Shown: positions 1-8,571 of the stretch, one piece after another
Layout: the number at the start of each line of letters is the position of its first letter
Numbering within the stretch: the first letter of the stretch is position 1
Source of the DNA: Gillisella vitis
Lineage (GTDB): Bacteria; Pseudomonadota; Alphaproteobacteria; Rhizobiales; Rhizobiaceae
Assembly: GCF_014204625.1 (NCBI RefSeq)
Contig: NZ_JACHLU010000009.1
Coordinates: 62,001-126,000, forward strand
DNA: 64,000 nucleotides
Reading direction: 5' to 3'
Program-made: the position numbers and the translations under genes
The notes under the pieces: generated by a model
The model's input: the letters and a program-made list of their open reading frames with translations, nothing else
The model's database searches: none
What the model was told of the DNA's origin: nothing

Positions 1-12
1 TCAACAATCCTT

Positions 13-38
13 CAACGCCCGGCTTTGTCCGGGCGTTG
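13..38 (-). terminator. Hairpin terminator behind the lipid kinase gene
   Basis: A perfect 10-bp inverted repeat (caacgcccgg / ccgggcgttg) with a 6-nt loop lies 14 bp past the stop codon of the minus-strand lipid kinase gene. The following sequence is not T-rich on the minus strand. It has a short T run on the plus strand, so it may also serve a plus-strand gene left of the window. Confidence 0.6.
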
Positions 39-51
39 TTCTACATGGGGT

Positions 52-948
52 TCAAGGTGCCAAAACCTTCAGTTCGCCCGGATGAATTTTGATTTCCACA
101 TCCCGCGGCATCTGCATCAATTCGCCATCGACCACGCAGACCACACCTTTGCGGTGTTTGGGAAAATGCAGCCGAAGGCTTTTAGTGGTCGCGGCTGTAA
201 CCGACTGGTTTTCAGAAATTCGCCCCCGCATCAGATCAAGCGCCAGTCCGGCAACACCAACAGTATCCAAAGGGGCAGCAAGATAGACGCCCAACAGGCC
301 AGTGGTCAGATCCTCGGCAAAAAACAAAGGATTGCTGCCAACCGGATTGTTGCACACCGAGATGGCAGACACCTCGCGCAATTCTGCGCGACCATCGCCG
401 TTTATATCAAAAGCAACATCAAATTGCGGCGGCTTGAACATGACACTCAGCGCCGCACTGGTGCTGGCCCGTATCTTGCCAAGCCGCGACGCAAAATTCA
501 TTCGGTTGCGCAACCGCACCATGCGGGCGTGCATTCCGGCAGAAAACTGATGCACGTAAGGCTGGCCATTGGCTGTCGCAATGTCCACAGCCATCACATT
601 GGCCGTGGCCAGCACATCCAGGACCTGCCAGATGTCCAGCGGCAATTTCAGAGAGCGTGCAAACAGGTTCATGGTGCCTGCTGGCACCACCCCCAACGGT
701 AAACCAGTGCGCCAGGCAATGGCGGCGGCCGTCGAGATTGTGCCATCGCCACCACCGGCAATCAGGGCATCATAGCCCTCACCGGCCGCCGTGTTCAGGG
801 CTGCAACCAACTCACGCCCCGATACCGCAACGCAAGTCATGTCGTGTCCGGCAGACTGAAAGACCTGCACTGCCTTTTGGCAATAGGCGTCCATATCCGT
901 GGTGCGAAATGTGCCGCCATCGCGGTTAAAGACTGCCTTGATCTTCAT
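52..948 (-). CDS. Diacylglycerol kinase family lipid kinase (YegS/LCB5-like)
   Basis: 298 aa, cytoplasmic. It carries the DAGK catalytic nucleotide-binding signature GGGDGT at residues 65-70 and the following PAGTMNLFAR segment at about 89-98, as in diacylglycerol, sphingosine and YegS-type lipid kinases that use ATP to phosphorylate a lipid hydroxyl. The length is usual for the bacterial family, and the beta-rich C-terminal half ends in a typical VVDGE segment. The ATG at 948 is preceded by GAAGGA at good spacing. It appears monocistronic, with a hairpin downstream. The lipid substrate cannot be told from sequence. Confidence 0.9.
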   Translation of the reverse strand: MKIKAVFNRDGGTFRTTDMDAYCQKAVQVFQSAGHDMTCVAVSGRELVAALNTAAGEGYDALIAGGGDGTISTAAAIAWRTGLPLGVVPAGTMNLFARSLKLPLDIWQVLDVLATANVMAVDIATANGQPYVHQFSAGMHARMVRLRNRMNFASRLGKIRASTSAALSVMFKPPQFDVAFDINGDGRAELREVSAISVCNNPVGSNPLFFAEDLTTGLLGVYLAAPLDTVGVAGLALDLMRGRISENQSVTAATTKSLRLHFPKHRKGVVCVVDGELMQMPRDVEIKIHPGELKVLAP

Positions 949-1205
949 CTTTGTTCCTTCATCTCACTACACGGCTCCAACCTGCGATAATGCAGAGTGT
1001 GGCAGAAGGTTTCCTGCGCGTCTTATAAATCCGGATTGCACATCGGAATTGCCATGAAGACATCAGAGACCCTCTTACCGCAGCGCATATAATCATGATA
1101 TGAAGAGTTGATACACGCGCCTATGGCTTTATTGCAGCAAGCCTGTAAAGCCACTCTCCTGAAAACATCCACGCAAGTGCCTCTGTGCCGGTTAAAGGTA
1201 AAACC

Positions 1206-2456
1206 ATGAACGACACCACCCGTTTTGCAAACTCCGGGGGCCATGATGATGTGGCAATGGCGCAGACAGACCTGCCTGCCAAAACAGTGTTGCTGATCGA
1301 GATTGCGCTGGCTGTGGGCGGCTTTGGCATTGGCACCGGCGAATTTGCCATTATGGGGCTGCTGCCCGATGTGGCGCAGACGTTTGGGGTCAGCGTGCCA
1401 GATGCAGGCCGGGTGATCAGCGCCTATGCGCTGGGCGTGGTGGTTGGCGCGCCGATCATCGCCGTGCTGGCTGCAAAATTGCCACGCAAGACCTTGCTGT
1501 TGCTGCTGATGGGGTTGTTTTCTCTTGGCAATATCGCCAGTGCGTTTGCACCGGATTTTGCCAGTTTTACCGCCCTTCGCTTCATTACCGGCCTGCCGCA
1601 CGGGGCCTATTTTGGCGTAGCCGCTCTGGTGGCCGCCTCCATGGTGCCGCCCCACAAGCGGGCAAGAGCGGTGGGTCGTGTCATGTTGGGTCTGACCATT
1701 GCCACCCTGCTCGGCACACCGCTTGCGACATTCCTGGGGCAGATCATGAGCTGGCGCGCAGCCTTCCTGCTGGTGGGCGGTGTGGCGGCGCTGACTGTGG
1801 CGCTGATTGCGCTGCATCTGCACAAAGACAAGGTGAGCGAAGGAGCCAGCATCAAGCGCGAACTGGGGGCCTTTGTGCGCCTGCAAGTGTGGCTGACGCT
1901 GGCTGTCGCCGCCGTTGGTTTTGGCGGCATGTTTGCCATCTTCAGCTATATCGCCAAAACCACAACGGATACCGCAGGATTACCTGCATCGATGATCGCC
2001 GTCATTCTTGCGCTGTTTGGCATTGGCATGAATGTGGGCAATGTCGTTGGTTCCCGCATGGCAGACCGTTCGCTGAACGGCACCATTGGCGGAATGCTGG
2101 CCTTCAACGTGGTATTGATGGCCGTGTTTTCGCTCACCGCTGCCAACCCTGTAATGCTGTGCATCTGCGTTTTTCTCACAGGCTGCGGCTTTGCTGCCTG
2201 CCCCGCTGTGCAGACGCGGTTGATGGATGTGGCAGCCGATGCGCAAACACTTGCGGCAGCATCAAATCATTCAGCCTTCAACATTGCCAACGCGCTGGGC
2301 GCGTGGCTTGGAGGACTGGTGATCACCATGGGGTATGGCTATGGCGCAACGGGCTATGTCGGTTCGGCCATGTCGCTTGCTGGCCTGATCATTTTCCTGA
2401 TCTCGGTGGCATTACAGCGCCGTGCGCCATCTATGGCGTACAAAGGTTCGCTGTAA
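1206..2456 (+). CDS. MFS transporter, DHA1/AraJ-like efflux permease
   Basis: 416 aa inner-membrane protein with 12 predicted hydrophobic segments. The first helix has the GTGEFAIMGLLPD signature of the arabinose-efflux/AraJ-like drug:H+ antiporter-1 group. The loop 2-3 signature is weak (AKLPRKTLL), and a central cytoplasmic loop (LHKDKVSEGASIKREL) separates the two six-helix halves. I chose ATG 1206 because AAAGGT lies just upstream; an in-frame GTG at 1185 would add seven residues but lacks a ribosome-binding site. The substrate is unknown; export of a drug, sugar or amino acid is all that can be inferred. Confidence 0.85.
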   Translation: MNDTTRFANSGGHDDVAMAQTDLPAKTVLLIEIALAVGGFGIGTGEFAIMGLLPDVAQTFGVSVPDAGRVISAYALGVVVGAPIIAVLAAKLPRKTLLLLLMGLFSLGNIASAFAPDFASFTALRFITGLPHGAYFGVAALVAASMVPPHKRARAVGRVMLGLTIATLLGTPLATFLGQIMSWRAAFLLVGGVAALTVALIALHLHKDKVSEGASIKRELGAFVRLQVWLTLAVAAVGFGGMFAIFSYIAKTTTDTAGLPASMIAVILALFGIGMNVGNVVGSRMADRSLNGTIGGMLAFNVVLMAVFSLTAANPVMLCICVFLTGCGFAACPAVQTRLMDVAADAQTLAAASNHSAFNIANALGAWLGGLVITMGYGYGATGYVGSAMSLAGLIIFLISVALQRRAPSMAYKGSL

Positions 2457-2469
2457 CGCTCAGTATCTG

Positions 2470-2520
2470 TTGCATAATTTCTCTTTAAACCGACTCCGGC
2501 CTGAACAGAAAATGATGCAA
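2470..2520. repeat. Degenerate copy of the TGCATAATT palindromic repeat
   Basis: An imperfect palindrome opening with ttgcataatttctctttaaa and closing with aaaatgatgcaa. It lies between the convergent MFS and L,D-transpeptidase genes, where it may act as a terminator. It is related to better-preserved copies at 20129-20174 and 57941-57986 and a half copy near 40041. Confidence 0.6.
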
Positions 2521-2534
2521 TAGAAAAGAGGTGC

Positions 2535-3155
2535 TCAAGCCTGTAGCACCACAACACGGTCGCCGACCTTGACGCGATCATAGAGATCAATCACGTCATG
2601 GTTCATCATCCGCACGCAGCCCGATGACATGGCCTGACCAATCGACCATGGCTGATTGGTGCCATGCAGGCGAAACATGGTGTCATTGCCTGCCCGATAG
2701 AGATACATGGCCCGCGCACCCAGCGGATTGTTTGGCCCGCCGGGCAGACCGCCCGCGTATTTCATGTTCTTTTCCGGGTCGCGGCGCAGCATGTTGGGTG
2801 TTGGCGTCCATGTCGGCCATTCAGCCTTGCGGCCAACATAGGCGTTGCCAGCCAGCGCATAGCCATTGCGGCCAACGCCCACGCCATAGCGCATGGCACG
2901 CCCCTCGCCCAACACATAATAGAGCCGCCGGGCGGGTGTATCGACCACCACGGTTCCCGGTGCTTCCTGTGTTTCATAGGCAACTTCCTGACGGCGCAGT
3001 TCTGGCGGAATCTTGTCCAGCGCCACACGCGGCAGCGGGTGCGGCTCATCCAGCTTGTCACCGTACAGGGCTTGTTGCGCAACCTGTTGGCTGGTGGTGC
3101 ATCCAGCCAGAAACAAGGGCATACCAAAAATCAGGCCGCGCCGGGAGAGTGTCAT
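2535..3155 (-). CDS. L,D-transpeptidase (YkuD) lipoprotein
   Basis: 206 aa. The N-terminus is a lipoprotein signal with lipobox LAGC (Cys19) after a positively charged SRRG stretch, so the protein is probably anchored in the periplasm. The YkuD domain fills the rest and ends in the catalytic motif HGTNQPWSIG...SSGCVRM, with His about 163 and Cys about 181. Such enzymes make 3-3 cross-links in peptidoglycan or attach outer-membrane proteins to it. The gene stands alone, convergent with the MFS gene, and its start is GTC-ATG on the minus strand at 3155. Confidence 0.92.
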   Translation of the reverse strand: MTLSRRGLIFGMPLFLAGCTTSQQVAQQALYGDKLDEPHPLPRVALDKIPPELRRQEVAYETQEAPGTVVVDTPARRLYYVLGEGRAMRYGVGVGRNGYALAGNAYVGRKAEWPTWTPTPNMLRRDPEKNMKYAGGLPGGPNNPLGARAMYLYRAGNDTMFRLHGTNQPWSIGQAMSSGCVRMMNHDVIDLYDRVKVGDRVVVLQA

Positions 3156-3497
3156 GATTCCGCCTTTTATGAGTCGTTTTCGTGGCCGGAAAATATTGGA
3201 TTTATGGTTAATAGACCGTTAAAATGTTAGGGATTTCTCATGCGAAAGAGCGCTCACGCATTTGTGCTTTGTGGCAGGCTTTCGCCAACACCATCTGCTT
3301 GACTTTGATAAAAAACAGGCGCAGCAAGCAATCACGCGCACGGTTTTCGGGGCGCGGATACCAACGGAGTCATCTTTAAGATGCCAAGCGACAGTAGCAG
3401 TCGATTGTGTTTGCCGTACGCGGCCACCTTGCTCTGACGTCTCCGTCAGCTTGCCCGGTTGGTTGCGCTACGGCGGATCGACGGAAAGGCGAGCATA
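3156..3497 (+). other. Long leader region in front of mgtE, no gene
   Basis: A 342-bp gap with no credible ORF. The last 140 bp before mgtE are GC-rich and contain a small perfect hairpin (ctgacg-tctc-cgtcag, 3433-3448). This could be a structured mRNA leader, as Mg2+ transporter genes are often leader-controlled, but I do not recognise an M-box or other named riboswitch. Confidence 0.35.
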
Positions 3498-4874
3498 ATG
3501 AACATCCAACGCTTTCCCATGAAGGCGGGCAACGCTGCCCGCCACCTTCTCAACGACAGCCTCAATGCTGTCAGCATCACCGAGCGCATTGAACAGCTGA
3601 ACCGGCTGGATGTGGAAGAGGCTGCACGCCTTCTCGACAGCCTGCCACAGCCAAAAGCCCTGCGCATCATTGCACGGCCTGAGCTGAATGACGCTGCCGA
3701 CATTATTGCGGCTCTGCCATCAGACCACGCCGTGCGGCTTTTGAAAGCCACGGCCCATGACCGTGTGGCCGATATTTTTCAGGAGATGGATGAGCGCTGC
3801 CGCGTGGCGATTTTCGCACGCCTCGACCCCGCAACGGCCCACGCGGTTGAGCATCTGATGGCCTATCCGCAGCGCACAGCTGGCTCGATCATGACCACCG
3901 AATTTGTCAGCGTTACGGATAATTTTACCGTTGGCGAAACGCTTGCCCATGTGCGCATGGTGGAAAACGCCAGTGAAACCGTCTATGCCATTTATGTGCT
4001 GGATCAGATCAGCAAGCGGCTGATTGGCGTGGTCTCCCTGCGCCGCCTGATCACCGTGCCAGTTGAGGCCTCAATCCTCTCGGTTGCCCAGCGCAATGGC
4101 GTGGTAACCGCCTGCGGCATGACCCCGCAGGAAGAAGTGGCCCGAATGATTCGCCGCAACAATCTGCTGGCACTGCCCATTGTCAACGAAGATGGCATGA
4201 TGCAGGGCATTGTGACCGTCGATGACGTGATTGACACGATGATTGCCGACACCACCGAAGATGCCCAGAAATTTGGCGGCATGGAAGCGCTCGGCAAGCC
4301 CTATATGCAAATCAGCTTTGCCGGCATGATCAAAAAACGCGCTGGCTGGCTGGCAGCCCTGTTTCTGGGGGAAATGCTCACGGCCAGCGCCATGCAATAT
4401 TTTGAAGGCGAACTGGAAAAGGCCGTGGTGCTGACCCTGTTCATCCCGCTGATCATGAGTTCTGGCGGCAACTCAGGCTCACAGGCCACATCACTGATTA
4501 TCCGGGCCTTGGCCGTTGGCGAGCTGAAACTCTCCGACTGGTGGCGGGTTGCCCTCCGTGAATTGCCCACTGGCATCACACTTGGGGCCATTCTCGGCCT
4601 CGTCGGTTTTGTGCGCATTGCCCTGTGGCAGCACATGGGTCTCTATAACTACGGCGATCACTGGCTGCTGGTCGGATTCACCGTATTTGCGGCCCTGATC
4701 GGCATTGTCACCTTCGGCTCCATGGCAGGCTCCATGCTGCCCTTCCTGCTGCAACGCCTGCGCCTTGACCCCGCCAGCGCCTCTGCCCCGGCTGTGGCGA
4801 CGCTGGTGGATGTGAGCGGGCTGGTGATTTATTTCACGGTAGCGCTGGTGATTTTGAGCGGGACGTTGTTGTAA
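3498..4874 (+). CDS. mgtE: Magnesium transporter MgtE
   Basis: 458 aa. The N-terminal cytoplasmic MgtE_N helical domain (about 1-130) is followed by two CBS domains (about 130-260) and a C-terminal membrane domain with five hydrophobic segments. That domain contains the family signature PLIMSSGGNSGSQA and the last-helix Asp region VATLVDVSG. The protein forms a homodimeric channel for Mg2+ uptake in the inner membrane, gated by Mg2+ binding to the cytoplasmic domains. ATG 3498 follows a GGAAAGGCGAG ribosome-binding stretch; the frame is open back to 3459 but without a better start. Confidence 0.95.
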   Translation: MNIQRFPMKAGNAARHLLNDSLNAVSITERIEQLNRLDVEEAARLLDSLPQPKALRIIARPELNDAADIIAALPSDHAVRLLKATAHDRVADIFQEMDERCRVAIFARLDPATAHAVEHLMAYPQRTAGSIMTTEFVSVTDNFTVGETLAHVRMVENASETVYAIYVLDQISKRLIGVVSLRRLITVPVEASILSVAQRNGVVTACGMTPQEEVARMIRRNNLLALPIVNEDGMMQGIVTVDDVIDTMIADTTEDAQKFGGMEALGKPYMQISFAGMIKKRAGWLAALFLGEMLTASAMQYFEGELEKAVVLTLFIPLIMSSGGNSGSQATSLIIRALAVGELKLSDWWRVALRELPTGITLGAILGLVGFVRIALWQHMGLYNYGDHWLLVGFTVFAALIGIVTFGSMAGSMLPFLLQRLRLDPASASAPAVATLVDVSGLVIYFTVALVILSGTLL

Positions 4875-4897
4875 GGGCCCCGTTTCTCACGCAATTC

Positions 4898-4931
4898 GAA
4901 AGCCGCCAGAATTGATGCTTGGGCGGCTTTC
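4898..4931 (+). terminator. Hairpin behind mgtE
   Basis: A 10-bp perfect inverted repeat (gaaagccgcc / ggcggctttc) with a 14-nt loop begins 24 bp after the mgtE stop codon. No T tract follows, so termination efficiency is uncertain. Confidence 0.5.
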
Positions 4932-4974
4932 AACAGTTGAACCAGAAAAACATCGTGTAGTATGCGTGATGGCT

Positions 4975-5076
4975 TAAAGCCTGTCGCAGTGAATAGGATT
5001 CACTGCGACAGGCTTTAGCTCTTTCTTTTTCGCATGTACGTTATCGTTTTATTGAGGACAATAAAACGCGACATGC
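4975..5076 (-). repeat. 102-bp double-palindrome intergenic repeat, copy A
   Basis: Two palindromes side by side: a 19-bp perfect inverted repeat around taaagcctgtcgcagtgaa (4975-5017), and an inverted repeat cgttttattg / caataaaacg nested inside gcatgt / acatgc (5032-5076). Near-identical full copies lie at 33393-33494 and 56167-56268, in the opposite orientation to this one, and a half copy at 40210-40254. All are intergenic. Confidence 0.85.
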
Positions 5077-5080
5077 TGTA

Positions 5081-5104
5081 GAGGCCGGGATCACTCCCGG
5101 CCTC
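5081..5104 (-). terminator. Hairpin behind ilvE
   Basis: A perfect 10-bp inverted repeat (gaggccggga / tcccggcctc, 4-nt loop) begins 6 bp past the ilvE stop codon on the minus strand. Confidence 0.6.
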
Positions 5105-5109
5105 ATACC

Positions 5110-6210
5110 TTAAATCCCGTCGATTCCCCGCACCCAACCATGCGGATCATTGCTCTTGCCGCGCTGGATATTGACCAGTTGCTCGCGGATTTTGGTGGTC
5201 ACAGGGCCGGTTTCGCCGGTGCCAATCTGGAAGCTGCCTTCGGTGAATTTGACTTCGCCAATGCCCGCCACCACAGCGGCGGTGCCGCAGGCGAAGGCTT
5301 CTTTCAGCTTGCCGCTCAATGCATCAGCCTGCCATTCCGCAAAGGAATAGGGCCGTTCATTGACCGTTACGCCCTGATCTCTCAGCAGCGACAGCAGGGA
5401 ATTGCGGGTGATGCCGGGCAGGATGGTGCCGCCCAATGGAGGCGTGACCAGTGAGCCGTCATCCATGACGAAAAACACGTTCATGCCGCCCAGTTCTTCA
5501 ACCCATTTGTGCTCGGCAGCATCCAGAAACGCCACCTGATCGCAACCATGGGACACCGCTTCCGACTGGGCAATCAGGCTTGCAGCGTAATTGCCGCCGC
5601 ATTTGGCCGCACCCGTGCCGCCCGGAGCGGCGCGGGTGTAATTTTCCGACACCCAGATTTTCACCGCCTTGGCACCACCCTTGAAATAAGGACCAACCGG
5701 CGAGGCAATCACGCAGAAAATATAATCGCGCGCCGGGCGCACGCCCAGAAAGGCTTCAGTGGCAAACATGAAGGGTCGCAGGTAAAGGCTGCCCTCACCT
5801 TCTGGAATCCACTTGGCATCGGTTTTAACCAACCTATCAATGGCCTCCAGAAACAGTTCTTCTGGAATTTCCGGCATGGCCATGCGCGTGGCCGATTCGT
5901 TGAAACGGCGGGCGTTTTCATCGGGGCGAAACAGCACAACGCGGCCTTCTGCGGTGCGGTAGGCCTTCATGCCTTCGAAAATTTCCTGCGCGTAATGCAG
6001 CACGGCGGCGGCCGGATCAATGGCAAACGGGCCGCGGGCGGTAATTTCTGCGTCGTGCCAGCCCTTGTCCACATTCCAGTGGATCACGGCCATATGATCC
6101 GAAAACAGCGTGCCGAAACCAAGGCTTTCAAAGGCCTTGACGCGCGCCTCTTCGGGCATCGGATTGGCATTGGGCTTGATGGTAAATTCCAGTGGGGCTG
6201 CGGCAGACAT
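5110..6210 (-). CDS. ilvE: Branched-chain amino acid aminotransferase
   Basis: 366 aa, class IV (D-amino-acid-transaminase fold) PLP enzyme of the longer BCAT2-like type. It transfers the amino group between leucine, isoleucine or valine and 2-oxoglutarate in the cytoplasm. Visible marks are the HYAQEIFEGMKAYR segment, FRPDENARRF, and the PLP-lysine motif GTGAAKCGGNYA (Lys about 203), followed by EELGGMNVFFV and the GTAAVV phosphate-binding loop. The start at 6210 is followed by a normal N-terminus. A 14-bp palindrome just upstream (6234-6266) is a likely operator or leader hairpin. It is a single gene with a hairpin terminator. Confidence 0.95.
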   Translation of the reverse strand: MSAAAPLEFTIKPNANPMPEEARVKAFESLGFGTLFSDHMAVIHWNVDKGWHDAEITARGPFAIDPAAAVLHYAQEIFEGMKAYRTAEGRVVLFRPDENARRFNESATRMAMPEIPEELFLEAIDRLVKTDAKWIPEGEGSLYLRPFMFATEAFLGVRPARDYIFCVIASPVGPYFKGGAKAVKIWVSENYTRAAPGGTGAAKCGGNYAASLIAQSEAVSHGCDQVAFLDAAEHKWVEELGGMNVFFVMDDGSLVTPPLGGTILPGITRNSLLSLLRDQGVTVNERPYSFAEWQADALSGKLKEAFACGTAAVVAGIGEVKFTEGSFQIGTGETGPVTTKIREQLVNIQRGKSNDPHGWVRGIDGI

Positions 6211-6233
6211 GGCGGGTGACCTCTTAGAAAATC

Positions 6234-6266
6234 GATCGATAGGTCAGTATTGCTGACCTATCGATC
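6234..6266 (-). promoter_or_regulatory. Palindromic candidate operator upstream of ilvE
   Basis: A perfect 14-bp inverted repeat (gatcgataggtcag / ctgacctatcgatc) with the 5-nt centre tattg lies 24 bp before the ilvE start codon. The AGGTCAG-N5-CTGACCT core is typical in shape for a dimeric regulator such as a MarR or GntR protein. I cannot name the regulator from the sequence. Confidence 0.55.
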
Positions 6267-6335
6267 TTTCACTATAGACGATCATCATCTTTCACAAGCC
6301 TTTTCAAGGCCAAACCGTGTATTCGCAGCAAAATA

Positions 6336-6701
6336 TTACATGTCTGGATAAACTGGTCCTTCGCCTGTTTTTTTCAGAACGGAGGTTCGTGCGGACCATT
6401 TCATCCAAACTCTCTGCCTGCCAATGAAACCTATCCCGACATCTGACGATGCCGGGGGGCATTGGCCTACATGTTTGGATAAACTGGTCCTTCGCCTGCT
6501 TTTTCAGAACGGAGGTCCGTGCGGACCATTTCATCCAAACTCTCTGCCTGCCAATGAAACCTATCCCGACATCTGACGATGCCGGGGGTCATTGGCCTAC
6601 ATGTTTGGATAAACTGGTCCTTCGCCTGTTTTTCAGAACGGAGGTCCGTGCGGACCATTTCATCCAAACATTACATGTTTGGATAAACTGGTCCTTCGCC
6701 T
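6336..6701. repeat. Tandem repeat made of the 3' end of the ETF-QO gene plus downstream DNA
   Basis: Units of about 131, 130 and 74 bp begin at 6338, 6469 and 6599 with acatgtytggataaactggt. A fourth start at 6673 is the true end of the ETF-QO gene. The first 29 bp of each unit are the last nine codons of that gene plus two bases of its stop codon, read on the minus strand. The rest of each unit holds a conserved segment with the hairpin ggtccg-ca-cggacc and, in the two long units, a further conserved part ending attggcct. The third unit is shortened. Confidence 0.9.
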
Positions 6702-8332
6702 CCTTGTGGCGGCACCCAGGTGATGTTCTGGTTCGGATCCTTGATGTCGCAGGTTTTGCAGTGAACGCAGTTTTGCGCGTTGATCACGAAACTCTTGTCG
6801 CCATCCTTTTCCACCCATTCATACACCCCGGCGGGACAGTAGCGGTTGGATGGGCCATCAAACACGCCAAGCTCGGAGGATGTCTGCAAGGCCAGATCCT
6901 TGACCTTGAGATGCACCGGCTGGTCTTCTTCGTGATTGGTGTTGGATAAAAACACCGATGACAGCCGATCAAACGTCAGCACGCCATCCGGCTTGGGATA
7001 GACGATCTTCTTGTGCTTTGCCGCTGGTTCAAGGCAGTGAGCGTCAATCTTGCCATGCTTGAGCGTGCCAAAAATTGATACGCCAAACAGCTGATTGGTC
7101 CACATGTCCAGCCCGCCCAGCGCCACACCAATGGCAGTGCCAAATTTCGACCACAGTGGCTTCACATTGCGCACTCGCTTGAGATCCCTGCCGATGTCGC
7201 TGTCGCGCCAGCTGTTTTCGATCTCGATCGGCTCATCATTGGCCCGACCTGCCGCAATGGCTTGCGCGATCTTTTCTGCCGCCATCATGCCAGACAGCAC
7301 GGCATTATGGCTGCCCTTGATGCGTGGCACGTTGACCATGCCCGCCGAACAGCCCAGCAGCGCCCCACCGGGGAAAGACAGTTTCGGCACCGATTGATAG
7401 CCGCCTTCGGTGATCGCGCGCGCACCATAGGAAATGCGCTTTGCCCCTTCAAACGTATCACGAATGACTGGATGCGTTTTAAAGCGCTGAAACTCTTCAA
7501 ACGGGTAAAGATAGGGGTTTTTGTAATTCAGATGCGTCACAAAACCAACCGCCACCTGATTGTCTTCCAGATGATAAAGGAAGGAGCCGCCACCGGTCTT
7601 CATATCCAGCGGCCAACCGAAGGAGTGCTGCACCAGACCCGGTTTGTGATGCTCGGGCTTGACCTGCCAAAGCTCCTTGATGCCAAGGCCGAATTTTTGC
7701 ACATCGCTATCGCGTGACAGATCAAATCGGGCAATCAACTGCTTGGCCAGCGACCCACGCACGCCCTCGCCAATCAGCACATATTTGCCCAGCAGCTCCA
7801 TGCCACGGGTATAATTGGGACCAGGCTCACCGTTTTTCTCAATGCCCATATCGCCCGTGGCCACGCCAATCACCGCACCGGCGTCATTATAGAGCACTTC
7901 AGTCGCAGCAAAGCCGGGATAAATGTCCACGCCGAGCGCTTCGGCGTGGCCTGCCAGCCAGCGACAGACATTGCCGAGTGAGACAATGTAATTGCCGTGA
8001 TTGTTCATCAACGGTGGCATCAACACATTGGGCAGACGAATCGATCCAGCCGGACCGAGAAACAGGAAATGATCCGCCGTCACTTCGGTCTTGAAAGGAT
8101 GATCCGCCTCATCGCGCCAGCCGGGCAACAGCCTGTCAACCCCAATCGGGTCAACCACGGCACCGGACAGAATATGTGCGCCCACTTCAGCGCCTTTTTC
8201 CAGCACGACCACGGACAGTTCAGGATTAACCTGTTTCAGGCGAATCGCCGCAGAAAGGCCTGCCGGCCCGGCTCCAACAATCACCACATCAAATTCCATG
8301 CTTTCGCGCTCTGGCAGCTCTTGTTCGCTCAT
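6671..8332 (-). CDS. Electron transfer flavoprotein-ubiquinone oxidoreductase
   Basis: 553 aa, membrane-associated. It passes electrons from reduced ETF (acyl-CoA and related dehydrogenases) to the ubiquinone pool. The N-terminus has the FAD dinucleotide motif VVIVGAGPAGLSAA (about 15-28). The middle holds the quinone-binding and monotopic-membrane regions, for example IGEGVRGSLAKQL and GCSAGMVNVPRIKG. The C-terminus carries the [4Fe-4S] ferredoxin-like domain with RYCPAGVYEW and NCVHCKTCDIKDP. The final residues GGEGPVYPNM match the expected end of the family, so the gene is intact although copies of its 3' end follow it. GGAGAG precedes ATG 8332. Confidence 0.96.
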   Translation of the reverse strand: MSEQELPERESMEFDVVIVGAGPAGLSAAIRLKQVNPELSVVVLEKGAEVGAHILSGAVVDPIGVDRLLPGWRDEADHPFKTEVTADHFLFLGPAGSIRLPNVLMPPLMNNHGNYIVSLGNVCRWLAGHAEALGVDIYPGFAATEVLYNDAGAVIGVATGDMGIEKNGEPGPNYTRGMELLGKYVLIGEGVRGSLAKQLIARFDLSRDSDVQKFGLGIKELWQVKPEHHKPGLVQHSFGWPLDMKTGGGSFLYHLEDNQVAVGFVTHLNYKNPYLYPFEEFQRFKTHPVIRDTFEGAKRISYGARAITEGGYQSVPKLSFPGGALLGCSAGMVNVPRIKGSHNAVLSGMMAAEKIAQAIAAGRANDEPIEIENSWRDSDIGRDLKRVRNVKPLWSKFGTAIGVALGGLDMWTNQLFGVSIFGTLKHGKIDAHCLEPAAKHKKIVYPKPDGVLTFDRLSSVFLSNTNHEEDQPVHLKVKDLALQTSSELGVFDGPSNRYCPAGVYEWVEKDGDKSFVINAQNCVHCKTCDIKDPNQNITWVPPQGGEGPVYPNM

Positions 8333-8447
8333 GTGTTCTCTCCGCTCAGCGTCGTCCCAGTCTTGTTCTCTTACTTGTCAAATCATTCCCACCTTGTCGA
8401 GCCACGTTACCGCCGACAGCTTCGGGAAATTTTCGCACGTTAGTATG

Positions 8448-8474
8448 ACGTAAGAGAATAGCTTTCTCTTACGT
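8448..8474. promoter_or_regulatory. Inverted repeat between divergent ETF-QO and SIR2-TPR genes
   Basis: A perfect 11-bp inverted repeat (acgtaagagaa / ttctcttacgt) with a 5-nt centre lies 98 bp before the SIR2-TPR start, in the 239-bp divergent promoter region. It is a possible operator; alternatively a transcription-limiting hairpin. Confidence 0.4.
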
Positions 8475-8571
8475 GCACGTAAACTATCTGATCGTTGTCC
8501 TGCGTAATTGCCAAAATTGACACCTCTGTCCATTCCATGCAAATCGAGGCGAGCGGATCCTGGGGGCTAAT

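Noticed and set aside
1023..1886. 287-codon minus-strand frame opposite the first MFS gene
   Set aside because: It is antisense to a clear MFS protein and its composition (Gln/His/Arg-rich) is that of a reverse-frame shadow.
6304..6949. Short frames over the tandem repeat (both strands) coding repeated peptides such as MVRTDLRSEK
   Set aside because: They are by-products of the duplicated gene end; no ribosome-binding site and they run into the ETF-QO gene.
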